The notes: a model not told the origin generated them from the sequence alone. 11,522 bases of DNA from Candidatus Aenigmatarchaeota archaeon (GCA_028715225.1 JAQUSH010000014.1:1-11522); one strand, 5' to 3'. Shown: positions 1-7,046, counted from the stretch's first letter. Numbers and translations: made by a program.

Positions 1-7
1 ATAAGTA

Positions 8-15
8 TTTATAAA
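8..15 (+). promoter_or_regulatory. TATA box of the first gene
   Basis: TTTATAAA is centred about 25 bp upstream of the ATG at 37, where an archaeal TATA box would place transcription start at or next to the start codon. No Shine-Dalgarno sequence precedes the ATG, so the transcript is predicted to be leaderless. Confidence 0.6.
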
Positions 16-36
16 TTAAGTATCCAATATAGAAGC

Positions 37-795
37 ATGGCAAAGAGACCTAAAGTTAAAGTTGTTAAGAAAACTGTTCAGCCGCAAAAGGCAAAAACAG
101 GATACAGCGCTAAGATAGAATTTAACAATCCAGCTGCTTCTAAAGATACTGAAGATTTCAAAAAACAGGCTAGCGAACTTCAAAGAAGATATGATATTCT
201 TGAGATGTACACTAAAAAAGTAGAAAGCAAGATTAAAGAACTTGAAGAACAGAAGAAAAAATACATACAAGAGCAGTCTAAAAAGAACGAAGACACAAGA
301 AAAGAGATACTAAAGGAGAAAGAAATACGTGTTCGTGATGTTTTAATCAAGCAGATGCAGATCGAGCTGAAGAAGCAGAAAGACATATCAAGAATTTATG
401 ATTCTCACATACAGAAAGAAAATGAGTTTAAGGCAATCAAGGCAGCTAACAAGATACCTGTCATTATGATCAATGATTTTACGAAAGAAGATATAGCAGC
501 TGCTCACAGTGATTTTGTTTTAAGAGACCAAGTAGTATGGTTCAAAAATCTGAAAGATTCTGCTTCTGCTCTCAATGCGCTGATATGCTTCGGACCTAAG
601 ATAATACTGAATGAGCTTGATGAAAAGTCAAAAGAGGAGCTTTCTAATGAAGGAATGATAACTGTCGATATGAAGCCGGTTGCGCACAACTATTATGGTT
701 CTGTTCCGTCTGACAAATTAGCTAATGCGATGAATGAAAAGCAGAAGAAATCTTTCTCTGAATGGTTAGAAAGATACAAGAAACGCGAATTATGA
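37..795 (+). CDS. Coiled-coil protein, possibly DUF460-like C-terminal domain
   Basis: This 252-residue soluble protein has no signal peptide or membrane segment. Residues 1-20 are very basic. Residues about 38-135 are a long Lys/Glu/Gln-rich helix with heptad-like spacing, predicted as coiled coil. Residues about 140-245 form a compact alpha/beta domain, with strand-like PVIMIND (141-147), QVVWFK (165-170) and CFGPKIILNE (184-193), then a Glu/Lys-rich helix. The coiled coil followed by a small Rossmann-like domain resembles the C-terminal part of the archaeal DUF460/COG2433 family (RuvC/YqgF-type putative nucleases), but the N-terminal RNase H-like domain is absent. That assignment is a weak inference from memory of the family. 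The ATG at 37 is chosen because a TATA box lies 25 bp upstream. The stop codon overlaps the end of the convergent GGGP synthase gene by 6 bp. No function is proposed. Confidence 0.8.
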   Translation: MAKRPKVKVVKKTVQPQKAKTGYSAKIEFNNPAASKDTEDFKKQASELQRRYDILEMYTKKVESKIKELEEQKKKYIQEQSKKNEDTRKEILKEKEIRVRDVLIKQMQIELKKQKDISRIYDSHIQKENEFKAIKAANKIPVIMINDFTKEDIAAAHSDFVLRDQVVWFKNLKDSASALNALICFGPKIILNELDEKSKEELSNEGMITVDMKPVAHNYYGSVPSDKLANAMNEKQKKSFSEWLERYKKREL

Positions 796-1647
796 TTTTA
801 TTGTTCCTTTGGATTTTCTTTTGAACCTGATTCTGAACTTCTTTTTAACAACCTTCTTTTCAATCTTGTTCAAAGTTCGTTTTTCTTTTCGTTCCTTTAT
901 TCTTTTGTCTTTGATTTCTTTAAGTTCCCTTAAACGCTGATTGATTGTTTTAAGTTCCTTGATCAAAGTTCCACGCATTGTGTTAACAAATGTGCCTAAA
1001 CCTTCATCATAAATTGTATTTCCTACTACGATAGTAGCATACTGGCTCATCTCAGCTGCCTGCTCCTGTGTTCTGATTCCACCGCCGTATATCAGGTGAG
1101 CTGATTTTAAGTTTTCCTTTACAGCCTTGACAATCTCAGGATCTCCATAGGTTCCAGAATATTCAATATAAACAATAGGGAATTTGAAGAATCTTTCTGC
1201 TGCGACTGCTGTAGCGACAGCATCTTCTTTGCATAGTTCTTGAGCTTTAGTCACTTTAGCTGCAGAGCATTTTGGATTCATTATAATGTATGCTTCAGGA
1301 ACCACAATGTCCCAGTTTATCTTGTCTTTGTCATGCTTTACCCATATCTTGTGCATCCCATTTACCCATAATGGATTGTTAGTGTTGAATACAGAAGGCA
1401 GGAATAGCCAGTCATATCCTTCATATACCATGCCTTGAGGTGTAGCTGGTTCTAAAACTTTAGGAATATCATAGTCTTTAAGCAGTTTCAGTACTTTCAT
1501 AACTTTTTCCTTGGTTATTCCAAGGGTTCCAGAAATCATTATAGCATCTGTTTTAGTAGCTATAATTGCATCAATCACGGCTGGAGTTATTTTTTTGTCA
1601 GGATCTAGTTTTGTTATGTGTTTCCACTTTCTCCATTCTTCAGACAT
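790..1647 (-). CDS. Geranylgeranylglyceryl-phosphate synthase (GGGPS/PcrB family) with basic C-terminal tail
   Basis: Members of this TIM-barrel prenyltransferase family join geranylgeranyl diphosphate to sn-glycerol 1-phosphate, forming the first ether bond of archaeal membrane lipids. Family signatures are clear: W-K-H-I-T-K-L-D-P-D-K at residues 8-18, the phosphate-binding YIEYSGTYGDPE (160-171), the glycine-rich YGGGIRT (187-193) and VVGNTIYD (207-214). The order and wording match the PcrB/group I branch. The enzyme core ends near residue 229, the usual length of the family (about 230 residues). Residues 230-285 are an added tail in which 26 of 56 residues are Lys or Arg. The tail is in frame and ends at a normal stop. 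The start at 1647 is supported by a strong GGAGG Shine-Dalgarno site. The gene converges on the coiled-coil gene with a 6-bp overlap and diverges from ppsA. Chain-length specificity cannot be read from sequence alone. Confidence 0.93.
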   Translation of the reverse strand: MSEEWRKWKHITKLDPDKKITPAVIDAIIATKTDAIMISGTLGITKEKVMKVLKLLKDYDIPKVLEPATPQGMVYEGYDWLFLPSVFNTNNPLWVNGMHKIWVKHDKDKINWDIVVPEAYIIMNPKCSAAKVTKAQELCKEDAVATAVAAERFFKFPIVYIEYSGTYGDPEIVKAVKENLKSAHLIYGGGIRTQEQAAEMSQYATIVVGNTIYDEGLGTFVNTMRGTLIKELKTINQRLRELKEIKDKRIKERKEKRTLNKIEKKVVKKKFRIRFKRKSKGTIKS

Positions 1648-1653
1648 ACATAG

Positions 1654-1660
1654 CCTCCTT
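1654..1660 (-). promoter_or_regulatory. Strong Shine-Dalgarno site of the GGGPS gene
   Basis: On the minus strand AAGGAGG ends 6 bases before the ATG at 1647. This is the best match to the archaeal 16S rRNA 3' end in the window and fixes the start codon. It is unusual here because most neighbouring genes look leaderless. Confidence 0.8.
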
Positions 1661-1685
1661 GAATAAAACCTTTATCGTGAGTACC

Positions 1686-1693
1686 ATATTTAA
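1686..1693 (-). promoter_or_regulatory. TATA box of the GGGPS gene
   Basis: TTAAATAT on the minus strand is centred about 42 bp upstream of the ATG at 1647. Transcription would begin near 1664, giving a leader of about 17 nt that contains the GGAGG site. Confidence 0.5.
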
Positions 1694-1711
1694 GCTTTTC
1701 TAAAGGGAACA

Positions 1712-1720
1712 TTTATTTAA
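1712..1720 (+). promoter_or_regulatory. TATA box of ppsA
   Basis: TTTATTTAA is centred 26 bp upstream of the ppsA ATG, predicting a leaderless transcript. It lies about 20 bp from the oppositely oriented TATA box of the GGGPS gene, so the two genes share one divergent promoter region. Confidence 0.6.
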
Positions 1721-1741
1721 TACCTATAGCTATTCTATTAT

Positions 1742-3988
1742 ATGCCTTTTATACTAACATCTAAGAATCTAGGTAAGACAAATACAGCAGAAATCGGAGG
1801 AAAAGGAGCAAATATAGCTGAATTGATTAACGCCGGTTTCCCGGTTCCGCCAGCTTTCTTTGTTACAACAGATGCTTACAATAAATTTGCTGAAGAAAAC
1901 GGACTTAAGCCTAAGATAGCTGAGATTATAGCTAAGATTGATTTTGATGATGTTGATTCTCTTAAGAAAGGAGCAGACAGCATAAGATCTCTGATACTTA
2001 ACAGCACAATGCCTATCTCTATACAAGATACAATACTTGATGCATACAGGAACCTGACCTATAGCGAAGACACAGGCGGGTCGTCTTTTGATTTTATCAA
2101 AGGAGGAAAAGATCTGCCTTTTGTAGCAGTTAGATCATCAGGCATAGCTGAAGACGCCAAAGGAGCATCGTCAGCAGGTCAGTATGAGACGTTTCTTAAT
2201 GTTCGGGGAGAGAAAAATCTGATTGCTTCTATTATGAAATGCTGGGCATCTTTGTTCACTCCAAGAGTCATCTATTATAGAAATAAGAACAAGCAGTCTC
2301 AGGATACCAGCATATCTGTCATCATACAAAGGATGATAAACTCAGACCGTTCAGGAGTTGCCTTTACTGTCGATCCAATGAATCCAGTTGAGGGAGCTAA
2401 TCATATAGTTATTGAAGCTTGCTGGGGATTAGGTGAAACTATTGTTCAGGGTGAGGTAGATCCAGATCATTATGTTATCAATAAACGAGACGGAAGAATA
2501 GAATCAGTTAAAGTAAATGAAAAAAGAATAATGCGTTCTCGTGATCTTTACTCTGGATTGACTGTAATTAAAGACGTTCCTAAAGACAAATCAAGAGTTC
2601 AGGTTTTAAATGAGAATGAGATTGTCGCGCTTGCTGCAATCTGCAAGAAAATCGAAGATCATTACAAGTATCCTCAGGACATCGAGTGGGCATCTGAAAA
2701 AGGAAGGCTGTACATTGTTCAGACTAGATCTGTTACAACATTAGAGTCAAAGAAGACAAAAGCACTTACTGGTACGCCTATATTAATAGGTTTGGGGGCA
2801 AGCCCTGGTATAGGCGTGGGAACAGTTAAGATCGTGAAAGATATTTCTGAATTAGGCAAGGTTGGAAAAGGAGACATACTGGTTACAAAGATGACTAACC
2901 CTGACATGGTTGTTGCTATGGAAAAGGCAGCTGGAATTGTTACAGACCAAGGCGGTTCGACCTGTCATGCAGCAATTGTATCAAGAGAATTAGGAATTCC
3001 TTGCATTGTTGGAACAAAGTCAGCAACACAACTTTTGAAAGACGGACAGGTTATAACAGTTGATGCTTCTCACGGAAGAGTGTTTGCAGGCGAAGTTAAA
3101 TTAGAAACAGAGGCAGGAAAGCCAGCAGAATTAAGAAAAACCAAGACTTTAGTTAAAGTTAACTTAGCTTTCCCAGAAACAGCTGAAAAAGGAGTTCGAG
3201 CTGACGGTGTTGGTCTTATGCGTTTAGAACACATGCTGACTAAGCATGGCTATCATCCTATAGAATACATCAGGCAAAAGAAAGAAGATGAACTTATTAA
3301 AATAATTACTGATGGTGTCGGTACTGTGGCGAAAGCATTTTATCCTAACCCTGTGTGGGTAAGAAGCTTAGATGTTCGAACAGATGAATATGCAAACATG
3401 ATAGGAGGAGACAAAGAGGCAAAAGAATCAAATCCTATGCTAGGAATGCACGGAATAAGACGAAGCTTAGTTGATACAGACATACTGAAGTGCGAGTTTA
3501 CGGCAATCAAACGATTATATGAGCAAGGATTAGACAATGTTGGAATCATGATACCGTTTACTTATGATGTTTCTGAGTTTGTGAAAGCAAAAGAGTTTGG
3601 TAAGAAGTTTGGACTTCCTGACAAGATTAAATTCGGAGTCATGGTAGAAGTTCCGTCTTGCGCTCTGGCTATAGAAGAGTATTGCAAAGCAGGAATACAG
3701 TTCATATCTTTCGGTTCTAATGATTTAACACAATTGACTTTAGGAATGGACAGAAACAATGAAAAACTAAATAATTTGTTTGATGAAATGCATCCTGGAA
3801 TGAAATTCTTGTTTGCTTACGTTATTGAGACTTGCAAGAAACATGGCGTAGAGACGTCGATATGCGGCGAAGTGCCTAGCAACAGGAAGGAAGCTGTTGA
3901 ATTTTTCGTAAATCTAGGTATAACATCATTGTCTGTCAACCTTGATGCTATCGATAAAGTAAGAGGATGGGTAAACGAGTTTGAGTAA
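1742..3988 (+). CDS. ppsA: Phosphoenolpyruvate synthase
   Basis: This cytoplasmic enzyme makes phosphoenolpyruvate from pyruvate and ATP (products AMP and phosphate), the entry step of gluconeogenesis. In some archaea it may also run in the glycolytic direction. All three family domains are present in 748 residues. An ATP-grasp domain spans about 1-330, with GGKGANIAEL at 19-28 and a phosphate-binding VRSSGIAEDA stretch, ending at IVQTRS near 325. A swivelling phosphohistidine domain follows, with GGSTCHAAIVSRELGIP and catalytic His409. The C-terminal TIM barrel has GSNDLTQLTLGMDRN and the catalytic-loop Cys708 in ICGEVPS. GGSTCHAAIVSREL is the PEP synthase form rather than pyruvate phosphate dikinase (GGMTSHAAVVAR), and the length is typical of PEP synthases. 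The gene starts a two-gene unit with the rhomboid gene, whose likely ATG begins 1 bp after this stop codon. Confidence 0.97.
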   Translation: MPFILTSKNLGKTNTAEIGGKGANIAELINAGFPVPPAFFVTTDAYNKFAEENGLKPKIAEIIAKIDFDDVDSLKKGADSIRSLILNSTMPISIQDTILDAYRNLTYSEDTGGSSFDFIKGGKDLPFVAVRSSGIAEDAKGASSAGQYETFLNVRGEKNLIASIMKCWASLFTPRVIYYRNKNKQSQDTSISVIIQRMINSDRSGVAFTVDPMNPVEGANHIVIEACWGLGETIVQGEVDPDHYVINKRDGRIESVKVNEKRIMRSRDLYSGLTVIKDVPKDKSRVQVLNENEIVALAAICKKIEDHYKYPQDIEWASEKGRLYIVQTRSVTTLESKKTKALTGTPILIGLGASPGIGVGTVKIVKDISELGKVGKGDILVTKMTNPDMVVAMEKAAGIVTDQGGSTCHAAIVSRELGIPCIVGTKSATQLLKDGQVITVDASHGRVFAGEVKLETEAGKPAELRKTKTLVKVNLAFPETAEKGVRADGVGLMRLEHMLTKHGYHPIEYIRQKKEDELIKIITDGVGTVAKAFYPNPVWVRSLDVRTDEYANMIGGDKEAKESNPMLGMHGIRRSLVDTDILKCEFTAIKRLYEQGLDNVGIMIPFTYDVSEFVKAKEFGKKFGLPDKIKFGVMVEVPSCALAIEEYCKAGIQFISFGSNDLTQLTLGMDRNNEKLNNLFDEMHPGMKFLFAYVIETCKKHGVETSICGEVPSNRKEAVEFFVNLGITSLSVNLDAIDKVRGWVNEFE

Positions 3989-3989
3989 A

Positions 3990-4739
3990 ATGGAACTGCA
4001 CAGATTCAAGGGAATCAATGCAACATATCTTCTTACATCTATTTGCATAACAATGTTTTTGTTTGAAGTGTTCTTTAATTACATTTTTGGAAAAGTTGCC
4101 TTTGAGAATCTGTTTTATACTTACGGGTTTTCTTTTAGCAATCTGTTGGCAGGAAAATGGTGGACCTTCATAACATCTATATTTCTTCATGCTAATGCGC
4201 AGCACATAACTCTTAACATGATCGCACTGTTCTTCTTCGGTTCAGTTGTTGAGCACGAACTGGGATGGAAGAAAGTTTTGCTGGTGTTCTTTTCATCTGC
4301 AATTCTTGGAAATGTGTTTGTTCTGATTGCTACAGTATTAGGCATAATGCCTGCAGCTGTGCCGGTTCTTGGCGCATCAGGAGCTATATTTGGACTGCTT
4401 GGCGTTGCTATGCTTGTGAAACCGCTAGAGTTCATTATGTTTCCGTATCTGGTTCCTATACCTTTATTGTTAGTTGCTCTGATCTACATATTTTTTAACA
4501 TAACTGAATTTGTGTTTGTTTTAGTTACAGGCGGTGTTACAGACATTGCTTATGTAGCTCATATCGGCGGTTTAGCCGCAGGTATCCTCTTTGGATTTAA
4601 GCAGGAAGGAAAAGAGAAAAGTATAAAGGTTCTAGTATTGATTTTAGCTGTTCTGATATTGATTCCTTTAGTATGGGAGTTCATACGATATTTGGAACTT
4701 GCAAATTATGCAACATTTATATCAAATGTTTTTAAATAA
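3990..4739 (+). CDS. Rhomboid family intramembrane serine protease
   Basis: Rhomboids cleave transmembrane segments of other proteins inside the membrane with a Ser-His dyad. Counting from the ATG at 3990 (249 residues), the catalytic Ser130 lies in GASGAIFG and the catalytic His191 in AHIGG. The conserved H-x4-H-x3-N motif of the second core helix is complete (His67, His72, Asn76). About six hydrophobic segments make up the core, and a further C-terminal membrane helix lies near 215-232. There is no cytosolic extra domain apart from short tails. A TTG at 3981 would add three residues and overlap ppsA, but the ATG one base after the ppsA stop is preferred. No TATA box or Shine-Dalgarno site lies just upstream, so translation is probably coupled to ppsA. 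The substrate is unknown, and the link to PEP synthase is probably only shared expression. Confidence 0.93.
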   Translation: MELHRFKGINATYLLTSICITMFLFEVFFNYIFGKVAFENLFYTYGFSFSNLLAGKWWTFITSIFLHANAQHITLNMIALFFFGSVVEHELGWKKVLLVFFSSAILGNVFVLIATVLGIMPAAVPVLGASGAIFGLLGVAMLVKPLEFIMFPYLVPIPLLLVALIYIFFNITEFVFVLVTGGVTDIAYVAHIGGLAAGILFGFKQEGKEKSIKVLVLILAVLILIPLVWEFIRYLELANYATFISNVFK

Positions 4740-4745
4740 AATGGA

Positions 4746-4752
4746 TTTAAAT
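4746..4752 (+). promoter_or_regulatory. TATA box of gene 4775-5305
   Basis: TTTAAAT is centred 26 bp upstream of the ATG at 4775 and begins just after the rhomboid stop codon, consistent with a separate leaderless transcript. Confidence 0.55.
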
Positions 4753-4774
4753 CTCTTTCGGTATAATATATTTT

Positions 4775-5305
4775 ATGACAGAAGACGAAAAGAAAGCTGA
4801 ATCATTAAGCGGTTTAAATCTTTATTCTATCGGCGGTACATATTCATTCTCAGGTGGTCCTAAAGGCGACAAAGAAGTTTTATTTGCATTTGGAGGTTAT
4901 TTTAAAGCTAGAAGAGAAGCTGCTATGACAAGATTAACTGGTGAAATTGTAGATACATATGGACCATCTGTGATAGATGGTGTCTGGACAGAAGATGATA
5001 ATAGAATCAGTTTCAATAAAAGATACAGAGGGCATATCAGGGAACCACTGGACGAAACAATAAAAAAAGATTTAGGTATCAGATATTGCATCAGAAAGGT
5101 TGGGGAAGAATTTTGCGGTCATTATAGACATAATACGGGATTGCGTGATCCAACGATTATAATTGTTCCAGAACATTTTGCTCCTGACTTCTGGAGTGAA
5201 GAGAATATGAAAAAATTATCAGTTGGACATGAAGTGAAATGCAGAATTACACATGTTGCAGCTGATGCATTTAATGTAATTTCAATGCCTCCAGGTAAAC
5301 AATAA
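4775..5305 (+). CDS. Hypothetical beta-rich protein, calycin-like strand pattern
   Basis: I do not recognise a named family. The 176-residue product has no signal peptide or membrane helix. It shows a run of short aromatic- and glycine-marked strands: GTYSFSG (21-27), VLFAFGGYF (34-42), LTGEIVD (54-60), IDGVWTE (67-73), ISFNKRY (78-84), IRYCIRK (102-108) and EEFCGHYR (111-118). The recurring L-T-G-x-I-x-D ... G-x-W ... I-x-F-x-K-x-Y ... F-x-G-x-Y spacing is typical of small up-and-down beta-barrels of the lipocalin/avidin type. This is a fold-level inference only. The last 50 residues contain a second hydrophobic stretch (TIIIVPEHF) and end in a KCRITHVAADAFNVI segment. The start is supported by a TATA box 26 bp upstream. 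The next promoter (dph2) overlaps the stop codon. Confidence 0.75.
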   Translation: MTEDEKKAESLSGLNLYSIGGTYSFSGGPKGDKEVLFAFGGYFKARREAAMTRLTGEIVDTYGPSVIDGVWTEDDNRISFNKRYRGHIREPLDETIKKDLGIRYCIRKVGEEFCGHYRHNTGLRDPTIIIVPEHFAPDFWSEENMKKLSVGHEVKCRITHVAADAFNVISMPPGKQ

Positions 5306-5308
5306 ATA
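5301..5308 (+). promoter_or_regulatory. TATA-like element of dph2
   Basis: AATAAATA is centred about 25 bp before the dph2 ATG and overlaps the stop codon of the preceding gene. The match is weaker than at other genes in the window. Read-through from upstream is an alternative. Confidence 0.35.
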
Positions 5309-5329
5309 GGTTCAGTTCAAACAATTCTT

Positions 5330-6136
5330 ATGAAATTGCTTCAGATACCAGACGGTTTGAAAACTAAAGCATTAGAGATAGCTGACGAGCTAGGAGATGT
5401 AGTCATATCATATGAAAGTTGCTATGGCGCATGTGACATAAAAGAAGATGAGGCGAAGCGGTTAGGATGCGACAAGATCATACACTATGGCCATTCTAAG
5501 ATGATTGATACTGACATTCCTGTTGAATATGTTGAGCATAGAGAGAAATATGATCCTACGAACGCGCTAAAGAAACTTGATATTAAATTTGATAAGATCG
5601 GTCTGATATCAGCTGTGCAGTTTTTAGATTCATTGAAAGTTGCTAAGAAAGTTTTAGGCGAGCGAGCGGTCATTGGCGGGCAGGTTCTGGGATGCGATGT
5701 CTCCAATGCTGAGAAGATTGCTATGAACGTAGATTGCTTCTTGTTTATTGGTTCAGGAAAGTTTCATGCAATAGGAGTTGCGCTGAAAACAGGAAAGCCT
5801 GTTTATATTCTGAATGTTGAACGCGATAGAATTGAAGAGGTTGACGTTCGTTTATTTGAAAAGCAGAAAATAGCTGCGCAGGTTCTGGCTCGTGATGCTA
5901 AAGTCTTTGGCATACTTGTATCAACTAAACCAGGCCAGATGAATATTAAACTTGCTAAAGAGATCAAAGAAAAACTGAAACCTAAAAAATCTTACATCCT
6001 TTCTATGGATGAGATAAAACCGGAAAAGTTGCTAGGCATAAAAGTTGATGCTTACATCAACACAGCTTGTCCTAGAATTGCTATTGAAAATCGAACAGAC
6101 TTTAAGAAACCTATCCTAAATCCAGATGAACTTTAA
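5330..6136 (+). CDS. dph2: Diphthamide biosynthesis protein Dph2 (compact form)
   Basis: Archaeal Dph2 uses a [4Fe-4S] cluster and S-adenosylmethionine to transfer a 3-amino-3-carboxypropyl group to a histidine of elongation factor 2, the first step of diphthamide synthesis. The product starts with LLQIPDGLK (3-11), the conserved beginning of the catalytic core. The three cluster cysteines are recognisable: Cys35 in CYGACD, Cys122 in VLGCD and Cys247 in NTACPRIAIEN. HYGHSKM (52-58) is also a family motif. At 268 residues it is shorter than typical archaeal Dph2 (about 330-340): the usual N-terminal helix is missing, and an in-frame stop only nine codons upstream (5303-5305) shows that no longer start exists. 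The C-terminus is also trimmed. All ligand residues are present, so it is probably active. Its stop codon overlaps, tail to tail, the end of the small minus-strand ORF at 6133. Confidence 0.93.
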   Translation: MKLLQIPDGLKTKALEIADELGDVVISYESCYGACDIKEDEAKRLGCDKIIHYGHSKMIDTDIPVEYVEHREKYDPTNALKKLDIKFDKIGLISAVQFLDSLKVAKKVLGERAVIGGQVLGCDVSNAEKIAMNVDCFLFIGSGKFHAIGVALKTGKPVYILNVERDRIEEVDVRLFEKQKIAAQVLARDAKVFGILVSTKPGQMNIKLAKEIKEKLKPKKSYILSMDEIKPEKLLGIKVDAYINTACPRIAIENRTDFKKPILNPDEL

Positions 6137-6255
6137 TGCTTAGCTAATTCGTCAAATACTCTCTTATTGACTGCTAAAATCTCACGTATCTTCTTTCTTG
6201 CTTCTTCCGGAGTTTCATTTTCAAATTCTTGCATCCATTTTGGTTTTTCGTTCAT
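6133..6255 (-). CDS. Small 40-residue protein, candidate partner/antitoxin of the Fic protein
   Basis: The minus strand carries a clean ATG-to-TAA frame of 40 codons that starts 11 bases after the stop of the Fic gene, in the same orientation. The product begins MNEKPKWMQEFENETPEEAR and is highly charged and mostly helix-forming (EARKKIREILAVNKRVFDELAKH follows as the second half, split around residue 19). A GAGTGA that overlaps the Fic stop codon could serve as a weak ribosome site. I do not recognise a family, and the Fic-inhibitory motif [S/T]-x3-E-[G/N] is not visible. The tight spacing and shared strand suggest cotranscription with the toxin-like gene, so an antitoxin role is plausible but inferred. 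Its stop overlaps the dph2 stop on the other strand by 3 bases, which leaves no spare sequence between them. Confidence 0.6.
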   Translation of the reverse strand: MNEKPKWMQEFENETPEEARKKIREILAVNKRVFDELAKH

Positions 6256-6266
6256 AAACACATTTA

Positions 6267-6680
6267 TCACTCATTTAATTTAAATCTATCTTTGATCACT
6301 TTTAATACATCGGAAAATTTATATTTTCGCTGAGCCACACCTTCCATAAATCTTATAATTTTATTTGTTCTGTCTTCCCAACTCCGTGGATATAATTTTA
6401 TCGTATCCTCATTTTCTGTACGTAATAGTTTTAACGCAGTCAATAGTGCTGTTCTCTTATTTCCATCCCAGAACGGATGATTAACAGCTATTTCTATCAA
6501 CAAAAATGTCGCAAATTTTTCTTTGATATCATATTTTTCATTTCTAAGACCTTCAAACAGTATATGTTCCAATATGCCACGATTAATCATATCGTTATGA
6601 TTACTGGTTATTTCAAAATGAATATCTTCTATTTTCTTAATCCATGTATCAACTTCTTTTTTAGTAACTTTTTTAATCAT
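6267..6680 (-). CDS. Fic/Doc family protein (Doc-type)
   Basis: Fic-domain proteins transfer AMP, phosphate or related groups to target proteins. The 137-residue product contains a full signature at residues 68-76, HPFWDGNKR, followed by TALLTALKLL. The catalytic His68, the metal-binding Asp72 and the anion-binding Asn74 and Arg76 are all present. The Lys in GNKR, the short length and the all-helical profile point to the Doc branch. The best-known Doc (phage P1) is a kinase that inactivates EF-Tu. An archaeal target is not known from the sequence. The usual phd-doc order puts the antitoxin first. Here nothing that looks like Phd lies upstream, and the only partner candidate is the downstream 40-codon ORF. 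No internal inhibitory [S/T]-x3-E-[G/N] helix is visible. The ATG at 6680 is supported by a TATA-like GGTTTATG about 28 bp upstream on the minus strand. Confidence 0.9.
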   Translation of the reverse strand: MIKKVTKKEVDTWIKKIEDIHFEITSNHNDMINRGILEHILFEGLRNEKYDIKEKFATFLLIEIAVNHPFWDGNKRTALLTALKLLRTENEDTIKLYPRSWEDRTNKIIRFMEGVAQRKYKFSDVLKVIKDRFKLNE

Positions 6681-6705
6681 GTTTTTGTTTAGAAAGTAGC
6701 AATAG

Positions 6706-6711
6706 CATAAA
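6706..6711 (-). promoter_or_regulatory. TATA-like element of the Fic gene
   Basis: TTTATG on the minus strand, within GGTTTATGC, is centred about 28 bp upstream of the Fic ATG. It faces away from the rpoL promoter about 40 bp further on. The match to a consensus TATA box is modest. Confidence 0.35.
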
Positions 6712-6749
6712 CCTTCTTTACCATCGTGGGTGGTGAATACTCAGAAAAC

Positions 6750-6757
6750 TTTAAATA
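6750..6757 (+). promoter_or_regulatory. TATA box of the rpoL-like gene
   Basis: TTTAAATA is centred about 26 bp before the ATG at 6780, again predicting a leaderless transcript. A second ATG at 6776 is out of frame and leads to a stop after four codons. Confidence 0.6.
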
Positions 6758-6779
6758 GTTCACTAATATACTGATATGT

Positions 6780-7046
6780 ATGCATATTGAAGTTCTAGAA
6801 AATACAAAAGAGAAAGTTAAGATTGAATTGACTGGCGAAAACGCTAGCTTGCCTCAGGCTGTAGCAACAGCAGGCTGGTCTGTTGGCGGAGAGATTGCAG
6901 CTGTTCAGGAGCATCCTTTTGTAGAGCAACCTAAGCTTATCTCACTTGGTTCTAATGCACTTAAGAATCTAGAGAAAGCAGCTGAAAAAGTAGTTTCTGA
7001 ATGTGAAGAATTAGAAGCTGAAGTCAAAAAAGCTCTTAAGAAATAA
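6780..7046 (+). CDS. rpoL: Divergent DNA-directed RNA polymerase subunit L (Rpo11)
   Basis: Rpo11/RpoL pairs with Rpo3 (RpoD) to form the alpha-like assembly platform of archaeal RNA polymerase. The 88-residue length is typical for the family. The order of elements fits: an N-terminal strand (MHIEVLEN), a second strand ending in KIELTGEN (14-21), the central EHPF (44-47) matching the conserved 'HP' segment, PKLISLG (51-57) and a long C-terminal helix (59-88). It is divergent. The usual GEDHTLAN-L stretch, which makes contacts in the heterodimer, reads GENASLPQAVATAG here, so the conserved His-Thr is lost. Residues 31-43 are also unusual. I am fairly confident of the family, less so that it is a fully canonical subunit. 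It stands alone with its own TATA box, divergent from the Fic gene. Confidence 0.75.
   Translation: MHIEVLENTKEKVKIELTGENASLPQAVATAGWSVGGEIAAVQEHPFVEQPKLISLGSNALKNLEKAAEKVVSECEELEAEVKKALKK

Noticed and set aside
180..386. Antisense open frames opposite the coiled-coil gene and other genes.
   Set aside because: They are Phe/Ser/Leu-rich reflections of Lys/Glu-rich coding sequence, lack promoters at the right spacing, and show no domain features.
3373..3387. A GTTCGAA sequence resembling a tRNA T-loop.
   Set aside because: It lies within the conserved PEP synthase coding region and has no acceptor or anticodon stem around it. No tRNA was found anywhere in the window.
3981..3989. A TTG start for the rhomboid gene inside ppsA.
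   Set aside because: An ATG three codons later, one base after the ppsA stop, is the more likely start. The TTG remains possible but adds nothing conserved.
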